NCBI GenBank assembly: GCA_034509735.1
Contig: JACGWO010000005.1
Location: 10,805,692-10,869,691 of the forward strand
Length of the DNA stretch: 64,000 nucleotides
Origin: Sesamum alatum
Taxonomy: Eukaryota; Streptophyta; Magnoliopsida; Lamiales; Pedaliaceae
Direction of reading: 5' to 3'
The notes beneath the pieces are model-generated. The model saw nothing but the letters and a program-made list of their open reading frames with translations, made no database searches and was not told where the DNA came from. Made by a program: the position numbers and the translations under genes. Below, in pieces: positions 1 to 10,786 of this stretch; positions within the stretch are counted from its first letter, which is position 1, and every line of letters begins with the position of its first letter.

Positions 1-59
1 GTTAGAGATAAATTAAATCATGACCAATCTAATTGGCTTTCCAGTCACCTATTCTAACA
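1..59 (-). repeat. Copia A 3' LTR, U3 terminal fragment
   Basis: Ends in TGTTAGAATAGG read on the minus strand, directly next to a polypurine tract. The same terminus occurs at 12218, 16226, 24541, 40865 and 49523. The rest of the LTR lies left of the window. Confidence 0.8.
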
Positions 60-74
60 ATCTCCCATTTGACC
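60..74 (-). promoter_or_regulatory. Polypurine tract of copia A
   Basis: The minus strand carries a purine-rich run ending in AAATGGGAGAT directly before the LTR. This is the plus-strand priming site of LTR retrotransposons. Equivalent tracts abut the LTRs of elements B (16227), C (before 32541) and D (40866). Confidence 0.7.
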
Positions 75-527
75 TAAAGCTAATCACTCATGACCCTCAA
101 ACCCATCTTCCCAAGATGCTAAGTATGAGCAACCTGCGACAATGGCTTGGTTCTGCTAATGTGACTCGGTCCATCCGAACGTCACCTCTTCCCACCATCT
201 CTCTAAGTAGATGGTTGCGTCTAAAAATGTGTTTGGATCAGTGATGAGATCTCAGTTCCTTCGCTTGCACTATAGCCCCGTTGTTATCACAGAAGATAAC
301 CACTGGCTTGGCAATGCTAGACACTACACCCAACTCTTGGATGTAGTTTTCATCCAAACTGCCTCCTTAGCCGCTTTTGAATCCACTATGTACTCAGCTT
401 CCATGGTGGAATCAGCTGTGGTATCCTGCTTGGAATTTTTCCAAACCACCACACCACCATTCAGGCTGAATACGAATCCTAATTGAAACTTGGCACCGTC
501 CTCATCAGACTGGAAGCTAGCATCATT

Positions 528-859
528 GTAGCCTTCCAGAATCAACTCTCCACCACCATAACCAAGAACATATCTTTAGTCCTTCTCAGGTACTTAAGAA
601 TAGTCTTGACTACAGTCTAGTGAGCCTCACCAGCACAAGCCTGATATCAGCTCGTTACACTCAAAGCGAAGGCGACATCGGGCCTTGGGCACTGTAGCCT
701 TCCAGAATCAACTCTCCACCACCATAACCAAGAACATATCTTTAGTCCTTCTCAGGTACTTAAGAATAGTCTTGACTACAGTCTAGTGAGCCTCACCAGC
801 ACAAGCCTGATATCAGCTCGTTACACTCAAAGCGAAGGCGACATCGGGCCTTGGGCACT
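528..859. repeat. Perfect 166-bp tandem duplication
   Basis: Positions 528-693 are repeated at 694-859 with no difference that I can see. The unit comes from the reverse transcriptase/RNase H junction of dead copia A, and the other copia copies here (B, C, D) have it once. It is either a recent local duplication or an assembly artefact. Confidence 0.95.
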
Positions 860-3800
860 GTACAATATACTGTATGCTGCCTACGACTGAAGCATAGGGG
901 ATGTCCAACATCCTTCTAACCTCCTCATCAGTCTTAGGAGACTGCTTCTTAGACAGTTTAACCCCATTCCTCATAGGAAGGACTCATTTGGAGTTTTCTA
1001 TCTTGAATCTCTTCAAGACTTTCTCAACATATGATGTTTGGGTCATTCCTAACATCCTTTTAGATCTATCCCGGATAATCTTGATGCCAAGGAGGTAGGA
1101 ATCATCACCCAAATCATTCATGGAGAATTGTGTGGACAACTACGCTTTAGTGTCACCTAACATCTTGACATCATTCCTATGAGCAAGATGTCATACACAT
1201 AAAGCACTAGGAATGCAACCGAGCTCCCACCAACCTTCTTGGATACACAAGTGTCAAACTCATACTTGATGAAATCATAACCCCGGATGACTTCACCAAA
1301 ATGGATATTCCAACTTCGGGAAGCTTGTTTGAGACCATAGATGGACCTTTGGAGATGGCAGACCTTCTGCTCTTCTGCAACAGATGTGAAACCTTCTAGC
1401 TGATCCATATAGATCTCTTCCTCAATGAACCCATTAAGGAAAGTCGTTTTCACGTCCATCTGCCATATTTCATAGTCATACCATGAAACTGTGGAAAGCA
1501 TAATTCAAATGGACTTGGCCTTGACTACGGGTGAATAGGTCTTCTCAAAATCGACCCCAGGCCGCTGAGTATAACCTTTTGCCACAAGCCTGGCCTTGAA
1601 GATAGCCACCTCCCCGTCAGCTCCGAGCTTATGTTTTTAGACCCTTTTACACCCAACGGGCTTAATAATCTTGGGGTGGATCTACTGAGGTCCAAACCTT
1701 ATTTGAACTCATAGAGTCCATTTCGGATTTCATGGCCTCAACCCATTTTCCCGAATCGATGTTCGGCATCGCTTCTCCGTAGGTCTTTAGATCATTATCC
1801 AACTGACCGGTCAGACCTAGAAACCCATACCTATCAGGTTGATGGGAAACTCTAGTCAACCTTCGGAGGACAGGAATATCATCAGTGAGAACTATAGGCA
1901 TTGATGATGTCGCTGCATCTGTTTGAGGTATCGCCCCACTTGATTCCTCAAGGAGTAATTTTTCACGAAGGGTATCCGTTGGAAATCCTTTTCCAAGAAC
2001 ACTATATTTCTCGAGACAAAAATCTTTTTCTCGGAAGGATCATAGAAATAATACCCCGCAGTTTTCTTACGATAACCCACGACCCTACACAAACTAGACC
2101 TCGAGTCCAGTTTGTCTCCCACTAATCTCTTGACGTATGCAGCTACCACACACTCTCAAGTACTTGTAGGAAGCAGGTTTGACATGCCATATCTGATATG
2201 GCGTCTGGGCCACAGTCTTAGAAGGTGCCATGTTTAACAATTTGGTCACCACCTCAAGAGCATAACCCCATAAGGATAAGGGCAGATCGGTAAAACTCAT
2301 CATGGATCGAACCATGTCCAACAAGGTTCTATTCCTCCTTTTAGAGACGCCGTTCAGTTGTGGTGTTCAGAAAGGATTCCATTGAGAGAGAGTCCCATTC
2401 TCTTTTAAGTAATCCAAGAATTCCCCACTCAAATACTCATCACCTCGGTCTGACTGAAGAGCTTTAATTTTGCTATCAGTTTGGTTTTCAAGTTTAAGTC
2501 TGAACTCTTTAAACCTTCCAAAGGCCTCAGACTTGTACCTCATAAGATAAACATAACCATACTGTGAGTGATCATCGGTAAAGGTTATGAAGTAAGAGAA
2601 CCCTCCTCTGGCCAGTGTATGTAGTGGCCCACAGACGTCTAAATGGATCAAATCTAACAGACCACTAGCAAGCGTGCTCTGTCCAACAAAGGCTTCTTGG
2701 TCATTTTTCCTTTTGGACAAGACTCGCAGGCTGGTAGATGGTCCAAATCATCTATTTCAAAACTCTTTGACTCCACCAACCTCTTAACCCTATCTTGAGA
2801 GATGTGACTTAGCCTTGCATGCCAAATCTGTGCGTTTTCTTGGTTATCTATTTTACGTTTATTTTGAGCAGTCATGATCAAATCATGTTGTTGAAGAATA
2901 TAAAGACCATTATGAAGCTTTCCTAGCAGATGTGAAGACCATTCTTCATTAAATAAAACCAGTTTTTATTAATCATAAACTCAAAACCAGCACTGCCCAA
3001 CAACGGAATGAAAATGGAATTTTTTAGCATGCTAGGTACATAACAGCAATCTTTTAATTTTATCCTAACTTGATCACTAACAACTAAGTGGACTAGAGCT
3101 AGAACTTTAGCAGCAATAGCTTTGCCATCACCTAGCCTCAGCACGACCTCGTCCTTACTTAACTTTCTGCTTCTTTCCAATACCTGCAAATCATTGCAGA
3201 TGTGAGCTCCACAGCCGGTATCCAATACCTAAGATGCAGAATAAGTACTCATGTTAACTTCAATAACAAACATACCTTGATTGGAGAGGAGCTTGGGGCA
3301 CTCCCTCTTCCAATGCCCTTTTCCATGGAAATGCATGCGGACATCATTTGCCTTCAATGGCTGCGGTCCAACCTTTTCCTTTCCTTTGCCCATCCCACTG
3401 GAGCAACAAGAGCGCTCTGAGCGCTCGCAGTGGCTTTTGCCTTTCTTTTCTTTCTCTTCCAGTGTCCAGTCCCCTTGCCTTTCGCCTTAGATGTTGAAGT
3501 CTCCCCAACTAGTATCGCTAGCGCAGACCTTTTGGTTGTTGCTTCAAACTGGGTCAACATGTTAATCAACTCGTGTATGGACTTCTGAAGTCCATTCATG
3601 TTGTAATTCACAACAAAAGGGTCATAAGAGGGAGGCAAGACTGGAGGATCACATCTATATATCTATCATTATCAAACCCAGTTTTAAGATCCTCGAGCTT
3701 TTCCACCAGGGAACGTATCTTAATCCCATGTTCATGTACAGAGGATCCTTCAATCATCTTGGTGCCAAAAAATGCTTTTGTGATAGCATATCTAATATGC

Positions 3801-4081
3801 CTATCCGGAACCGCATGGACATCTTGTAAGCGGAGCATTATCGCGCTGACATGTTCCAGTCTATTATATTATTTCTGGATCTCATTGGTCATGGATGCCA
3901 GTATGATGTTGCGTACCTTGCGGTCGTCCTCACGCCATTTTTCGAACGTCAAACGCTCTTCCAGAACATAAACTTGGTTTTCATAATTGAGGCCAATCCT
4001 TAGATTACGCAGCCAATCGTTGTAGTTCATTCCATTAAATTTGTTTGTCTCTATAATCATAGATAACGGATTCTTAGATGT

Positions 4082-4482
4082 CTACATTCAAAATGTAAAG
4101 CAAAAGTTAGCAAATGAATTGTAATATTTAATTCAAGTTATGACTTGGTCTTTAGTCATTAACCCTCCCAGTATTTCTACGAAAACCCACCACTCTCAAG
4201 TGGGATTTTGGGAAACCATTTCCTAGTGGGCTTGGGATCCACAAACGCAATTCTCCCGCTTTTATGATTCACATAAGAAAAGCTTTGTGGGAGGTATCTA
4301 ATACCATTCTCATCCATTGAGATTCACAAGATATTTTGCCTCACCTCTTTCACATTATTCCGAGGACTCCAAGCGAATCACGTTACTTCAGCATTAGGCC
4401 TGATCCATCAACCAAATTATATCTCAACTGTTACCCCCCACGACTCGTGAGACAGGAAAATATGAGTATATTCCTTTGTTCA
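4082..4482 (-). other. Copia A leader, gag-proximal part
   Basis: Non-coding leader between gag and the MULE insertion. It matches the leaders of B (about 20300-20700) and E (about 45560-45840), including conserved blocks such as CACGACTCGTGAGAC. No gene is seen. Confidence 0.7.
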
Positions 4483-4491
4483 TAACAATAA
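4483..4491. repeat. MULE target-site duplication, left copy (TAACAATAA)
   Basis: The 9-bp word TAACAATAA directly precedes the left MULE terminus and recurs exactly after the right terminus (10778-10786). Nine bases is the usual Mutator-like target duplication. The homologous leader of copia E at 45840-45860 holds this site without an insert. Confidence 0.95.
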
Positions 4492-4629
4492 GGGAAAATT
4501 GCATGCGCCCCCCTGTGAAATGCGAAAAATGCAAGAAACCTACCTGTGTTAAGAGAATAGCCTAAAATAACCCTGTGAAATATTATACCCTGCAAAAAAA
4601 AACACCCTCTCCGTCCAAAATTGACGGAG
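4492..4629 (+). repeat. MULE left TIR with subrepeats and hairpin
   Basis: Imperfect inverse of 10643-10777. It is built from about four degenerate units of 30-35 bp, each with a TGCAA-like core and CCCTGTG or similar. The inner end is a 7-bp-stem hairpin, CTCCGTC (4609-4615) with GACGGAG (4623-4629). The left arm has one more unit than the right arm. It probably holds transposase-binding sites and the GRF gene promoter. Confidence 0.8.
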
Positions 4630-4906
4630 TTTGAATGTGACGCGCTCGTCCTGCGTGTGGGCTTATTTTTTAACGCTTTTTCAGTGAGAAAAACGCCAAA
4701 ATGGACTGAATTGCCCCTCTCACCATTTACAAATACAAATACCACCTATCTCTTTCTTTCACACTCATTCTCTTCAACAAATTGAAGGCTATTGCAGCAA
4801 AGTTTTCCTCCAGGTAATGTTTATGATTTCTAAACTTTCAGGTTATAATATATTATAAAAAATACATATATTTTATATTGTTATTTTTTTATTTTTTTTT
4901 TGTAGA

Positions 4907-5317
4907 ATGTCTTGTAATTCTAGAAGATCTACATCCAAAGATGAAAAACTAGATTTGAGATATAGAAACCCAAAGTGTTTTTGCCACAAGAATGCTGCAA
5001 TTAAGGTTGTAGGTCCAACCAAAGAAAGTGAGGGTAAATTATTCTGTAATTGCAAGACAAACGAATGTAATTTTTTTTGTTGGTTGGAACCGATTACTGT
5101 TAACGACAAAAGTGCACAATCAAGCTCAACAGGGACGGCAATGTATGGAGAAGAGATTCAATCGAGACGTGGAAATGCAGAGGACCAATTTTCAGAATTG
5201 TTGTCTATATCCCATGCTTTGACCTCAAATTTGAAGAAGCTAGAGGCAAATGAAAGAATTACCAAGGCATTGTTTTTAGTTGTTCTTATTCTTGTTTTTG
5301 CATTACTAATGAAGTAG
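4907..5317 (+). CDS. Small GRF zinc-finger protein with C-terminal membrane anchor, carried in the MULE
   Basis: 136 residues. A GRF-type zinc finger lies at about 24-60 (CFCHKNAA, then LFCNC and CNFFCW give the conserved Cys and aromatic spacing). A polar linker follows, then a helical, coiled-coil-like stretch at about 92-116, and a hydrophobic segment at about 120-134 that fits a single tail-anchor helix. GRF fingers bind nucleic acid in known families; the role of this membrane-anchored plant form is unknown to me. A GT-AG intron at 4814-4905 ends one base before the ATG, which supports this start. The gene is convergent with the transposase. It could be an accessory transposon gene or a captured host gene. 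The frame is intact. Confidence 0.75.
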   Translation: MSCNSRRSTSKDEKLDLRYRNPKCFCHKNAAIKVVGPTKESEGKLFCNCKTNECNFFCWLEPITVNDKSAQSSSTGTAMYGEEIQSRRGNAEDQFSELLSISHALTSNLKKLEANERITKALFLVVLILVFALLMK

Positions 5318-5722
5318 TTTTGTGTACTTAAACATTTGGCATTAAGTGGAGCTTGAATGTTGTGTTTGATTTAGTACATCTATTATTTATACACCTGTTA
5401 ATGCAAACTGAAACCAAAAATTGTAAATAATCTAAGCACCAGAAATACCAAAAAATGCCAAACTGAATTACACTTCATCTTCAGGCACTCAAATGTTCAA
5501 AATACCAAACTGACTAAAACAAGTACTAAAATTCATCCATCCCAACAGTTAAAAATACTAACATTCACAAAAACACCCTATGGAAACTGACTGAAACAAG
5601 TACCAACAATTCATCCATCCCAACAGTTCAAAACACCAACATTCTCAAAAACACCTGATATTGTTATGAATACAATCATCAGGTAAATCCTCAAAAATCT
5701 CCCAAAACAGAATAATTATACT
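5318..5722. other. MULE intergenic region between the two convergent genes
   Basis: A 3' region shared by the GRF gene and the transposase gene. It holds two tandem imperfect copies of a 77-bp unit (5510-5586 and 5587-5657), each with ATTCATCCATCCCAACAGTT and an A/C-rich tail. No coding sequence is supported. Polyadenylation signals of both genes would fall here. Confidence 0.6.
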
Positions 5723-6591
5723 TCATTTTTTACTCTGACTGGGCTTGTACGATGCAGAAAGGTTCTTCAGTAGTGCTTGCAAAGTTGTTTGTTTGTTTGT
5801 TGAGCAACATCCTCTTTGAAATGAACTACTTGAACCTTCAGTGCACTTCTGTAATTTGGATGTTCTGGAAACTGGAACCATTTGCTTTCTACTTCTTGGC
5901 ACTTGCGGTGGGGGCCTTTCTGAAGACTGGGGGGGTGCCTACAAGTTATAAATATGGTGAGATTAGAGAATTACCTTAGAAAATGAAATGTTAGTGCCTG
6001 TTAGGGAATACAATATGAAATTACCTGAGCATTGTTGTTGCATTGTGGGGGAACCTCAAATGGGCTTCTAAATTGAGTTGTCACCTCTCTTTGTTGTTGA
6101 TTTGAAGGCCTTTGAGTGAAAAAAACTGGTCTTGAACCATGTTGATTGGGCCTCCTTAACCTCTGTAGAATTGCAGAAGATAGAGGCCTTTGAGCAGTCC
6201 TCATTGGTTGAGTGAAAGCTTGCCTTTGAGCAGTCCTCATTGGTTGAGTGAAAGTTTGCCTTTCAGCACTCCTCATTGGTTGAGTGAAAGCTGACATTGA
6301 GGTGACAAGTCTTGGAGGCAAAATGTCAACAGTGTTACTTGCAGTCTGGGACATATTCTGGGCCATCTGCAACATGAACAAGTGCATTAGTCCTATAATA
6401 TTTGACTATTAAGAGTTAAAGATTTACAATTTACCTGATCAGTTGTGGTTTGGGAAGACTGGGCAGGTGCTTCAAAGGCATGATCATCTGAAAACAGTGA
6501 AATCTACAACAAAAAATTTATTGGAGTGAAACTAAAATAGAACATAATTTAAACTAAAAAAAAATACAGGATTTAAACTCAAGTGTTATAC

Positions 6592-6813
6592 ATCTTCAGT
6601 TTGAGTGTCAGTCTCTGGATTGTGCTCGTTCCTGCTGTCTGAAGGTCTTGCATTGTTCTGCAAACAAGTGAAACAATCTGTCATACATACTGTCAACATA
6701 ATTCAAAGAGTGAAACAATCTGTCATACATACATTATCAGTGCCAATGTCATTCCTGCTGTCTGAAGGTCTTGAAAAATCATTCCTGGTGTCTTGTGGTC
6801 CTGCAGCATTGTT
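6592..6813 (-). repeat. Duplicated transposase exons 2 and 3
   Basis: Exon 2 (6813-6733) and exon 3 (6657-6592) share their start (NNA), the core RPSDSRN and the upstream acceptor TTTGCAG. This indicates tandem duplication of an exon with part of its intron. Both remain in phase 0, so the coding frame is kept. Confidence 0.75.
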
Positions 6814-9141
6814 CTGCAAACAAGAGTTAAAAAAAAAAAACAAAAAATGGTCAAACAATGTAAACTGAATAATTACAGAGAATGTAAAAAAAGTTGGTGA
6901 CAACCTGTGTGTTTTTGGAATTTGGATGAGTAGGATTTGTGCAACTCCTCATGTTGTGGCCTGTCCTCAAACAGTTTGCACAAGTGTGAGACAAGCCCCT
7001 TCTTGACACCATTCCATCTCTTATGTCATTGGCATCTCTTCTCCTTACTTTCTTGGGCCTTCCAGGTTTTGATTTCACTTGTGGAGGATCAACAGTACCC
7101 AATGGGGACTCCTCAAAATCATGCATCCCAGGCACAGGGTTTATCATGTGGCTATAAAACCCTTAGGTAAGCTTCTTTCTTGAAGTAGTCATCAACATAA
7201 TCATCCAAATTCAGCCTGTGATAGCTTATTGAGGCAATTGCATGGCAACAAGGGAAACCCACCAACTGAAACATGCCACAAGAACAATGTCTATCCCTTA
7301 GATAGACAGTGTGGTTTTCCATAAAATGTTGCACTTCAAATTTGTCCTCACCAGCCCAACTTGGAAAACAGTTCCTACTCTCATGCCTTTGTCTCTCAAT
7401 CTTCTTGCAAATATTAGGACATACAACACCTTGATATTTCTCCATTCCTGCCCTTTTCACTTGAATTCTTGTCATACACTTCCTTCTGATTGTCTCAAAC
7501 ATATCAATAATAGGCTGTTCCCTTGCATCTAAGATGTAGCTGTTGAAAGACTCTGAAATGTTGTTGACCACTGTATCACATTTGGACCTTGCAGGGAAAA
7601 AAACACCTTGCCCAGTGATGGGCAGGTATCTCACTCAACCAGTCATGTGCAGTTTCATCTTCAGGAAATATTTTAGGCATTACCCTTTCAATCTCTTTCA
7701 TCACTCTCAAATGTTGCTTGACATTGTATGTTGATGCAGCCTTCCAAAACAATCTTTTCAGTTCTTGCCCTTTAAATTTGCCCTTAAAGTTGTTGTACAT
7801 GTGTCTTAGACAGAACCTATGTTCAGCATTGGGTGCTAAACTAGAGACTGCTTCAAGCAGTCCCTTCTGTCTATCAGAAATGAAGGCCCAACCCCTTTGT
7901 TCATGAGACCCAATATCCCTTAGCAACAAGTTTATAAACCACTCCCAGCTGTCAAACTTCTCAATTTCAACATATGCAATTGCTATAGGGTAAATATTAT
8001 CATTTCCATCCCTCCCTACAGCAGACAACAACTGACCCTTGTACAGCCCTTTTAGGAAGCAACCATCAAGCCCAATAATGGGCCTACAACCCCCCAAGAA
8101 ACCCTCCCTCAATCCACTAAGACAGCAATACATCCTCTGCAGTACAGGTGGAGTCAAAGACCTGTCCACCTTCAACACAAGTGTACTCCTAGGGTTATGC
8201 TTTTCTACAGTTGCACAGTAGTCATACAGCCTGTTGTATTGCATTTTTATATTGCCCTTCACCAACTCCTGGGCATACCTCTTAGCTCTGTACACCTTGT
8301 GCAGGCTACATTCAATTTGAATGTCTCTTCTAATCTTGTTTTTCAAAGACTCTAACCCCTCATTTGGATTATCCCTTATGATATGTTCAATTTTTCTCCC
8401 AATATACTTGTAATTTGCCTGCTTGTTCTCAGTTCTATGTGCACAAGTGTGGGTTCCTTTAATTGTTTTGATTTGGAAGGTTGTTGTTTTCATGACTCTT
8501 GAGGCATGGATCCTCCATTCGCACCCATTTTTGCATGTGGCTGTGATCTTTTGTTTTTCAGAATGACTGAATTTCAAGTCCCAACCCCTTCTCACTGCCC
8601 AATCTCTCAACACATCTCTATATTTCTCCCTAGTAGCAAACTTCATCCCAACTTGCAAGTCAATATCCCTACCATCCATTCTATCATTCCACACAGGATA
8701 ACCATCACCTTCCTCATCTGACCCCCTCAAAGACACAAGTTCATCTTCATCCCCACCCTCACTAAACCACCCACTCTCTCTGATTGTTCTCTCCTCTTCT
8801 TCTCTTTGTTCTCTTTCTGCTTGTCTTTTCTTTTTTTGTTCTCTCAAGAAAGCCCTCATTGTTTTAAAGAGCCTTCTAGCATGACCATCTGGCCTACTCT
8901 TAAAGATGTCATCATCAAGGGGACCCTCTAAGTCCTCCAGCATCCATGAAGGACATTGGGATGCTGAGGAATCAGAGGCCCCAGATTCTGAATCATCCCC
9001 ACCCTCATCACTCAGCCCTTCTATTGGTGGATTATCACGGCAAGTTTCATGTGTTTGCTCAGGTTCATGGGGTATTTCTGGTGTCTGTTCAGGACGGTTT
9101 TCAGGTGCATATTCAGGTTCATGGGGTATTTCATGTTCTTG

Positions 9142-9312
9142 GAGATTTTCAGTTTCAGGATGTAGGTTGAATTGCTCATTTTCAGTTTCAGGATGAGGGT
9201 GATATTGGTCATTTTCAGAAACAGAATGAGGATGGAATTGGTCATTTTCAGTTGAAAAATCAGGTTGAAATTGATCATTTTCAGTTGAAAAATCAGGTTC
9301 AAATTGGTAAGT
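9142..9312 (-). repeat. 33-bp minisatellite coding five 11-residue repeats
   Basis: Within the transposase linker, degenerate units of the form QF-P-FSTEND repeat five times (residues 152-209). The DNA shows matching 33-bp units with GATCATTTTCAGTTGA-like cores on the plus strand. The linker is acidic and low complexity, probably a flexible spacer. Confidence 0.8.
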
Positions 9313-9768
9313 TTCAGTTGCAGCTTCAGGTTCAGTTTGGACATTAGTTTCAGGTTGGTTATGAAAGGGCAATGAAGGGATTTGTTCATCTGTTGGAAGT
9401 ATATTACCCTGAGTATCAATCACCAATAGAGGGCCTTGTTTTTCTTCAATGTATATGGGTATTACCTCCAAACCTCTATATGCCCTCAATAATTCCCTAA
9501 TGCCATCATCTCCATTCAAAGGCCTAATACCATTATCTAAACTAAGCCCAGGAAGACAATAATATACAGCAATATTCAAAGCCTTACCCCCTCCCTTAGT
9601 ATACATATCAATTATATCCCCATAATATAATCTTTCCCTATCAACATTTGGAAACCACATCCTAATGCCACCCACATACTTAATAATAGGTACCCACTGA
9701 AGTACCCCACCAATCCATACATCAAAGTCAGCATAATCAGGCAACACCATGCTGCATAGTAAAAACAT

Positions 9769-10642
9769 AACCTATCATTACTTATACAATAAAGTCTACA
9801 GAAGCAATTAAAAATTGTTCAGTCATGGGGTGGGGACAAGAAATGCAGGGGGGCAAATGACAATGAAACTTATTAAATTACATTACAATTATTATGGGGT
9901 GGGGACCATCATGTAGTACAATTAAAATATAAGCTAACATCATTACACAAAATATTAAATATTAACATAATCAGACAAATAATATAAACAAACATCAACA
10001 ACATTCAATAATATACAGAATCAGTACAAAAGTGGGACCAATATTTTAAACAAAAGAACAAAAACAAGGAAAGAGACATCAGCATATTCAATGTTCAACA
10101 AGACCAATGCTCAACATACAAATAAAGCCAACACATTCTCAACAACAATAAAGGTAAAAGTGTTGCGTACTAACCTGAAGTATAGACCTCAGTCTCCCAC
10201 TGCAGTAAAAAGATTCGCCCTTTTTTCCAAACTTGTTCCCTTAGTTCCAAACCAAAAACCAAACAACAAAAATCAGTCTACAAAACACAATGAAAGCTCA
10301 AATATTGGGTATACTTCAGAAAAAAAACAAAAAAAAAAACAAACAGTTCAGATTATTACCGTCAAATCGCCTGGATCTTCGACCGCGGTCTCCAAATCGC
10401 CTTGGGTATTCGCCTTAGATACTAAGCAACCCTCTATTTTACTTGGTTTTCACTCAGTCTTTAAACAATTTTCAGCCTAAATTGATCTACGACGTAAAAT
10501 CGCACGAACCCTAATCCTGATTTCGCCCTAACACACTTTCCCCAATTCTGTTTCTCTCTCTTCGTAAAACTGAAGTGTAATTTTTTTTTTACCTAAGATA
10601 AGTAACGAGGGCATAGGTGGAATTTCCTTTCTCCCACTAACG
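9769..10642 (-). promoter_or_regulatory. MULE transposase 5' region and probable 5'-UTR intron
   Basis: No coding sequence. On the minus strand a splice acceptor (TACTATGCAG) lies one base before the ATG at 9750, and a donor (GACG then GTAATAA) is seen at 10359. The leader exon would lie right of 10360, with the promoter nearer the right TIR. The AT-rich stretch 9840-10080 shows nothing further. Confidence 0.5.
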
Positions 10643-10777
10643 CCGTTAGAGTTGACTAACGGAATGGGGACGTGAGCAATATTAAAGTTAATAGAGGGTG
10701 TTTCTTGCAGATTTATTTTAACACGGGTGTTTTTTGCAGATAAAGCAAAACACAGGGGGGTTTTTTGCAATTATCCC
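10643..10777 (-). repeat. MULE right TIR with hairpin
   Basis: Imperfect inverse of 4492-4629. Read inward it has three degenerate units with TGCAAAAAAC and CCCTGTG or CCCGTG. The inner boundary is a perfect 7-bp-stem hairpin, CCGTTAG (10643-10649) with CTAACGG (10656-10662). Confidence 0.8.
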
Positions 10778-10786
10778 TAACAATAA
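10778..10786. repeat. MULE target-site duplication, right copy (TAACAATAA)
   Basis: Exact copy of 4483-4491. Copia A leader sequence resumes immediately after it. Confidence 0.95.

Larger units (their letters stand above)
60..4081 (-). pseudogene. Copia A gag-pol polyprotein, multiply broken
   Basis: Remnant of a copia gag-pol. Order on the minus strand: Gag (about 4081-3350, starting around NKFNGMNYNDWLRNLRI), protease with DTGCGAHICND (about 3225), integrase zinc region and core (about 2880-2300, with FTDDHSQYGYVYLMRYK), reverse transcriptase (about 1900-1150, with QMDVKTTFLNGF and an altered YVYDILLIG where YVDD is expected), and RNase H (about 545-324). It is split into more than ten frames, and the expected Gag start codon at 4081-4079 reads ACA. 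Compared with element B, Gag lacks about fifteen residues after the first forty. No functional product is expected. Confidence 0.9.
5723..9768 (-). pseudogene. MURA-type Mutator transposase, six exons, two single-base frameshifts
   Basis: Catalyses cut-and-paste transposition of the MULE. Exon 1 runs from 9768 to 6905; small exons follow at 6813-6733, 6657-6592, 6503-6435, 6366-6025 and 5938-5723. All introns are GT-AG and in phase 0, giving about 1211 codons. Domains in order: N-terminal PB1-like region (residues 10-110), five 11-residue repeats, acidic and coiled-coil linker, MuDR zinc region (about 365-450), catalytic core with D568 (GLDGCF) and D632 (FISDRQKG), the E in NNISESFN, SWIM finger CSCGMF with PCCHA, and zinc knuckle CANCLRTGHNMRSC. 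The two frame breaks are one extra base in A runs at 7597-7603 and 7155-7158. The likely start is M7 (ATG at 9750), one base after a splice acceptor. The 5'-UTR intron donor is probably at 10359. Confidence 0.9.
4492..10777. mobile_element. Mutator-like transposon (MULE), complete, about 6.3 kb, two genes
   Basis: Bounded by TIRs that start GGGAAAATTGC and end GCAATTATCCC, and by a perfect 9-bp target duplication. It carries a MURA-type transposase on the minus strand (5723-9768) and a GRF zinc-finger membrane protein on the plus strand (4907-5317). The two genes converge and each TIR acts as the upstream region of one gene. The element sits in the leader of copia A and is therefore younger than A. 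Only two homopolymer indels break the transposase, so loss of activity, if real, is recent. Confidence 0.95.

Noticed and set aside
9021..9419. 132-codon frame overlapping the transposase linker
   Set aside because: An out-of-frame translation of the 33-bp minisatellite; the transposase frame explains the region.
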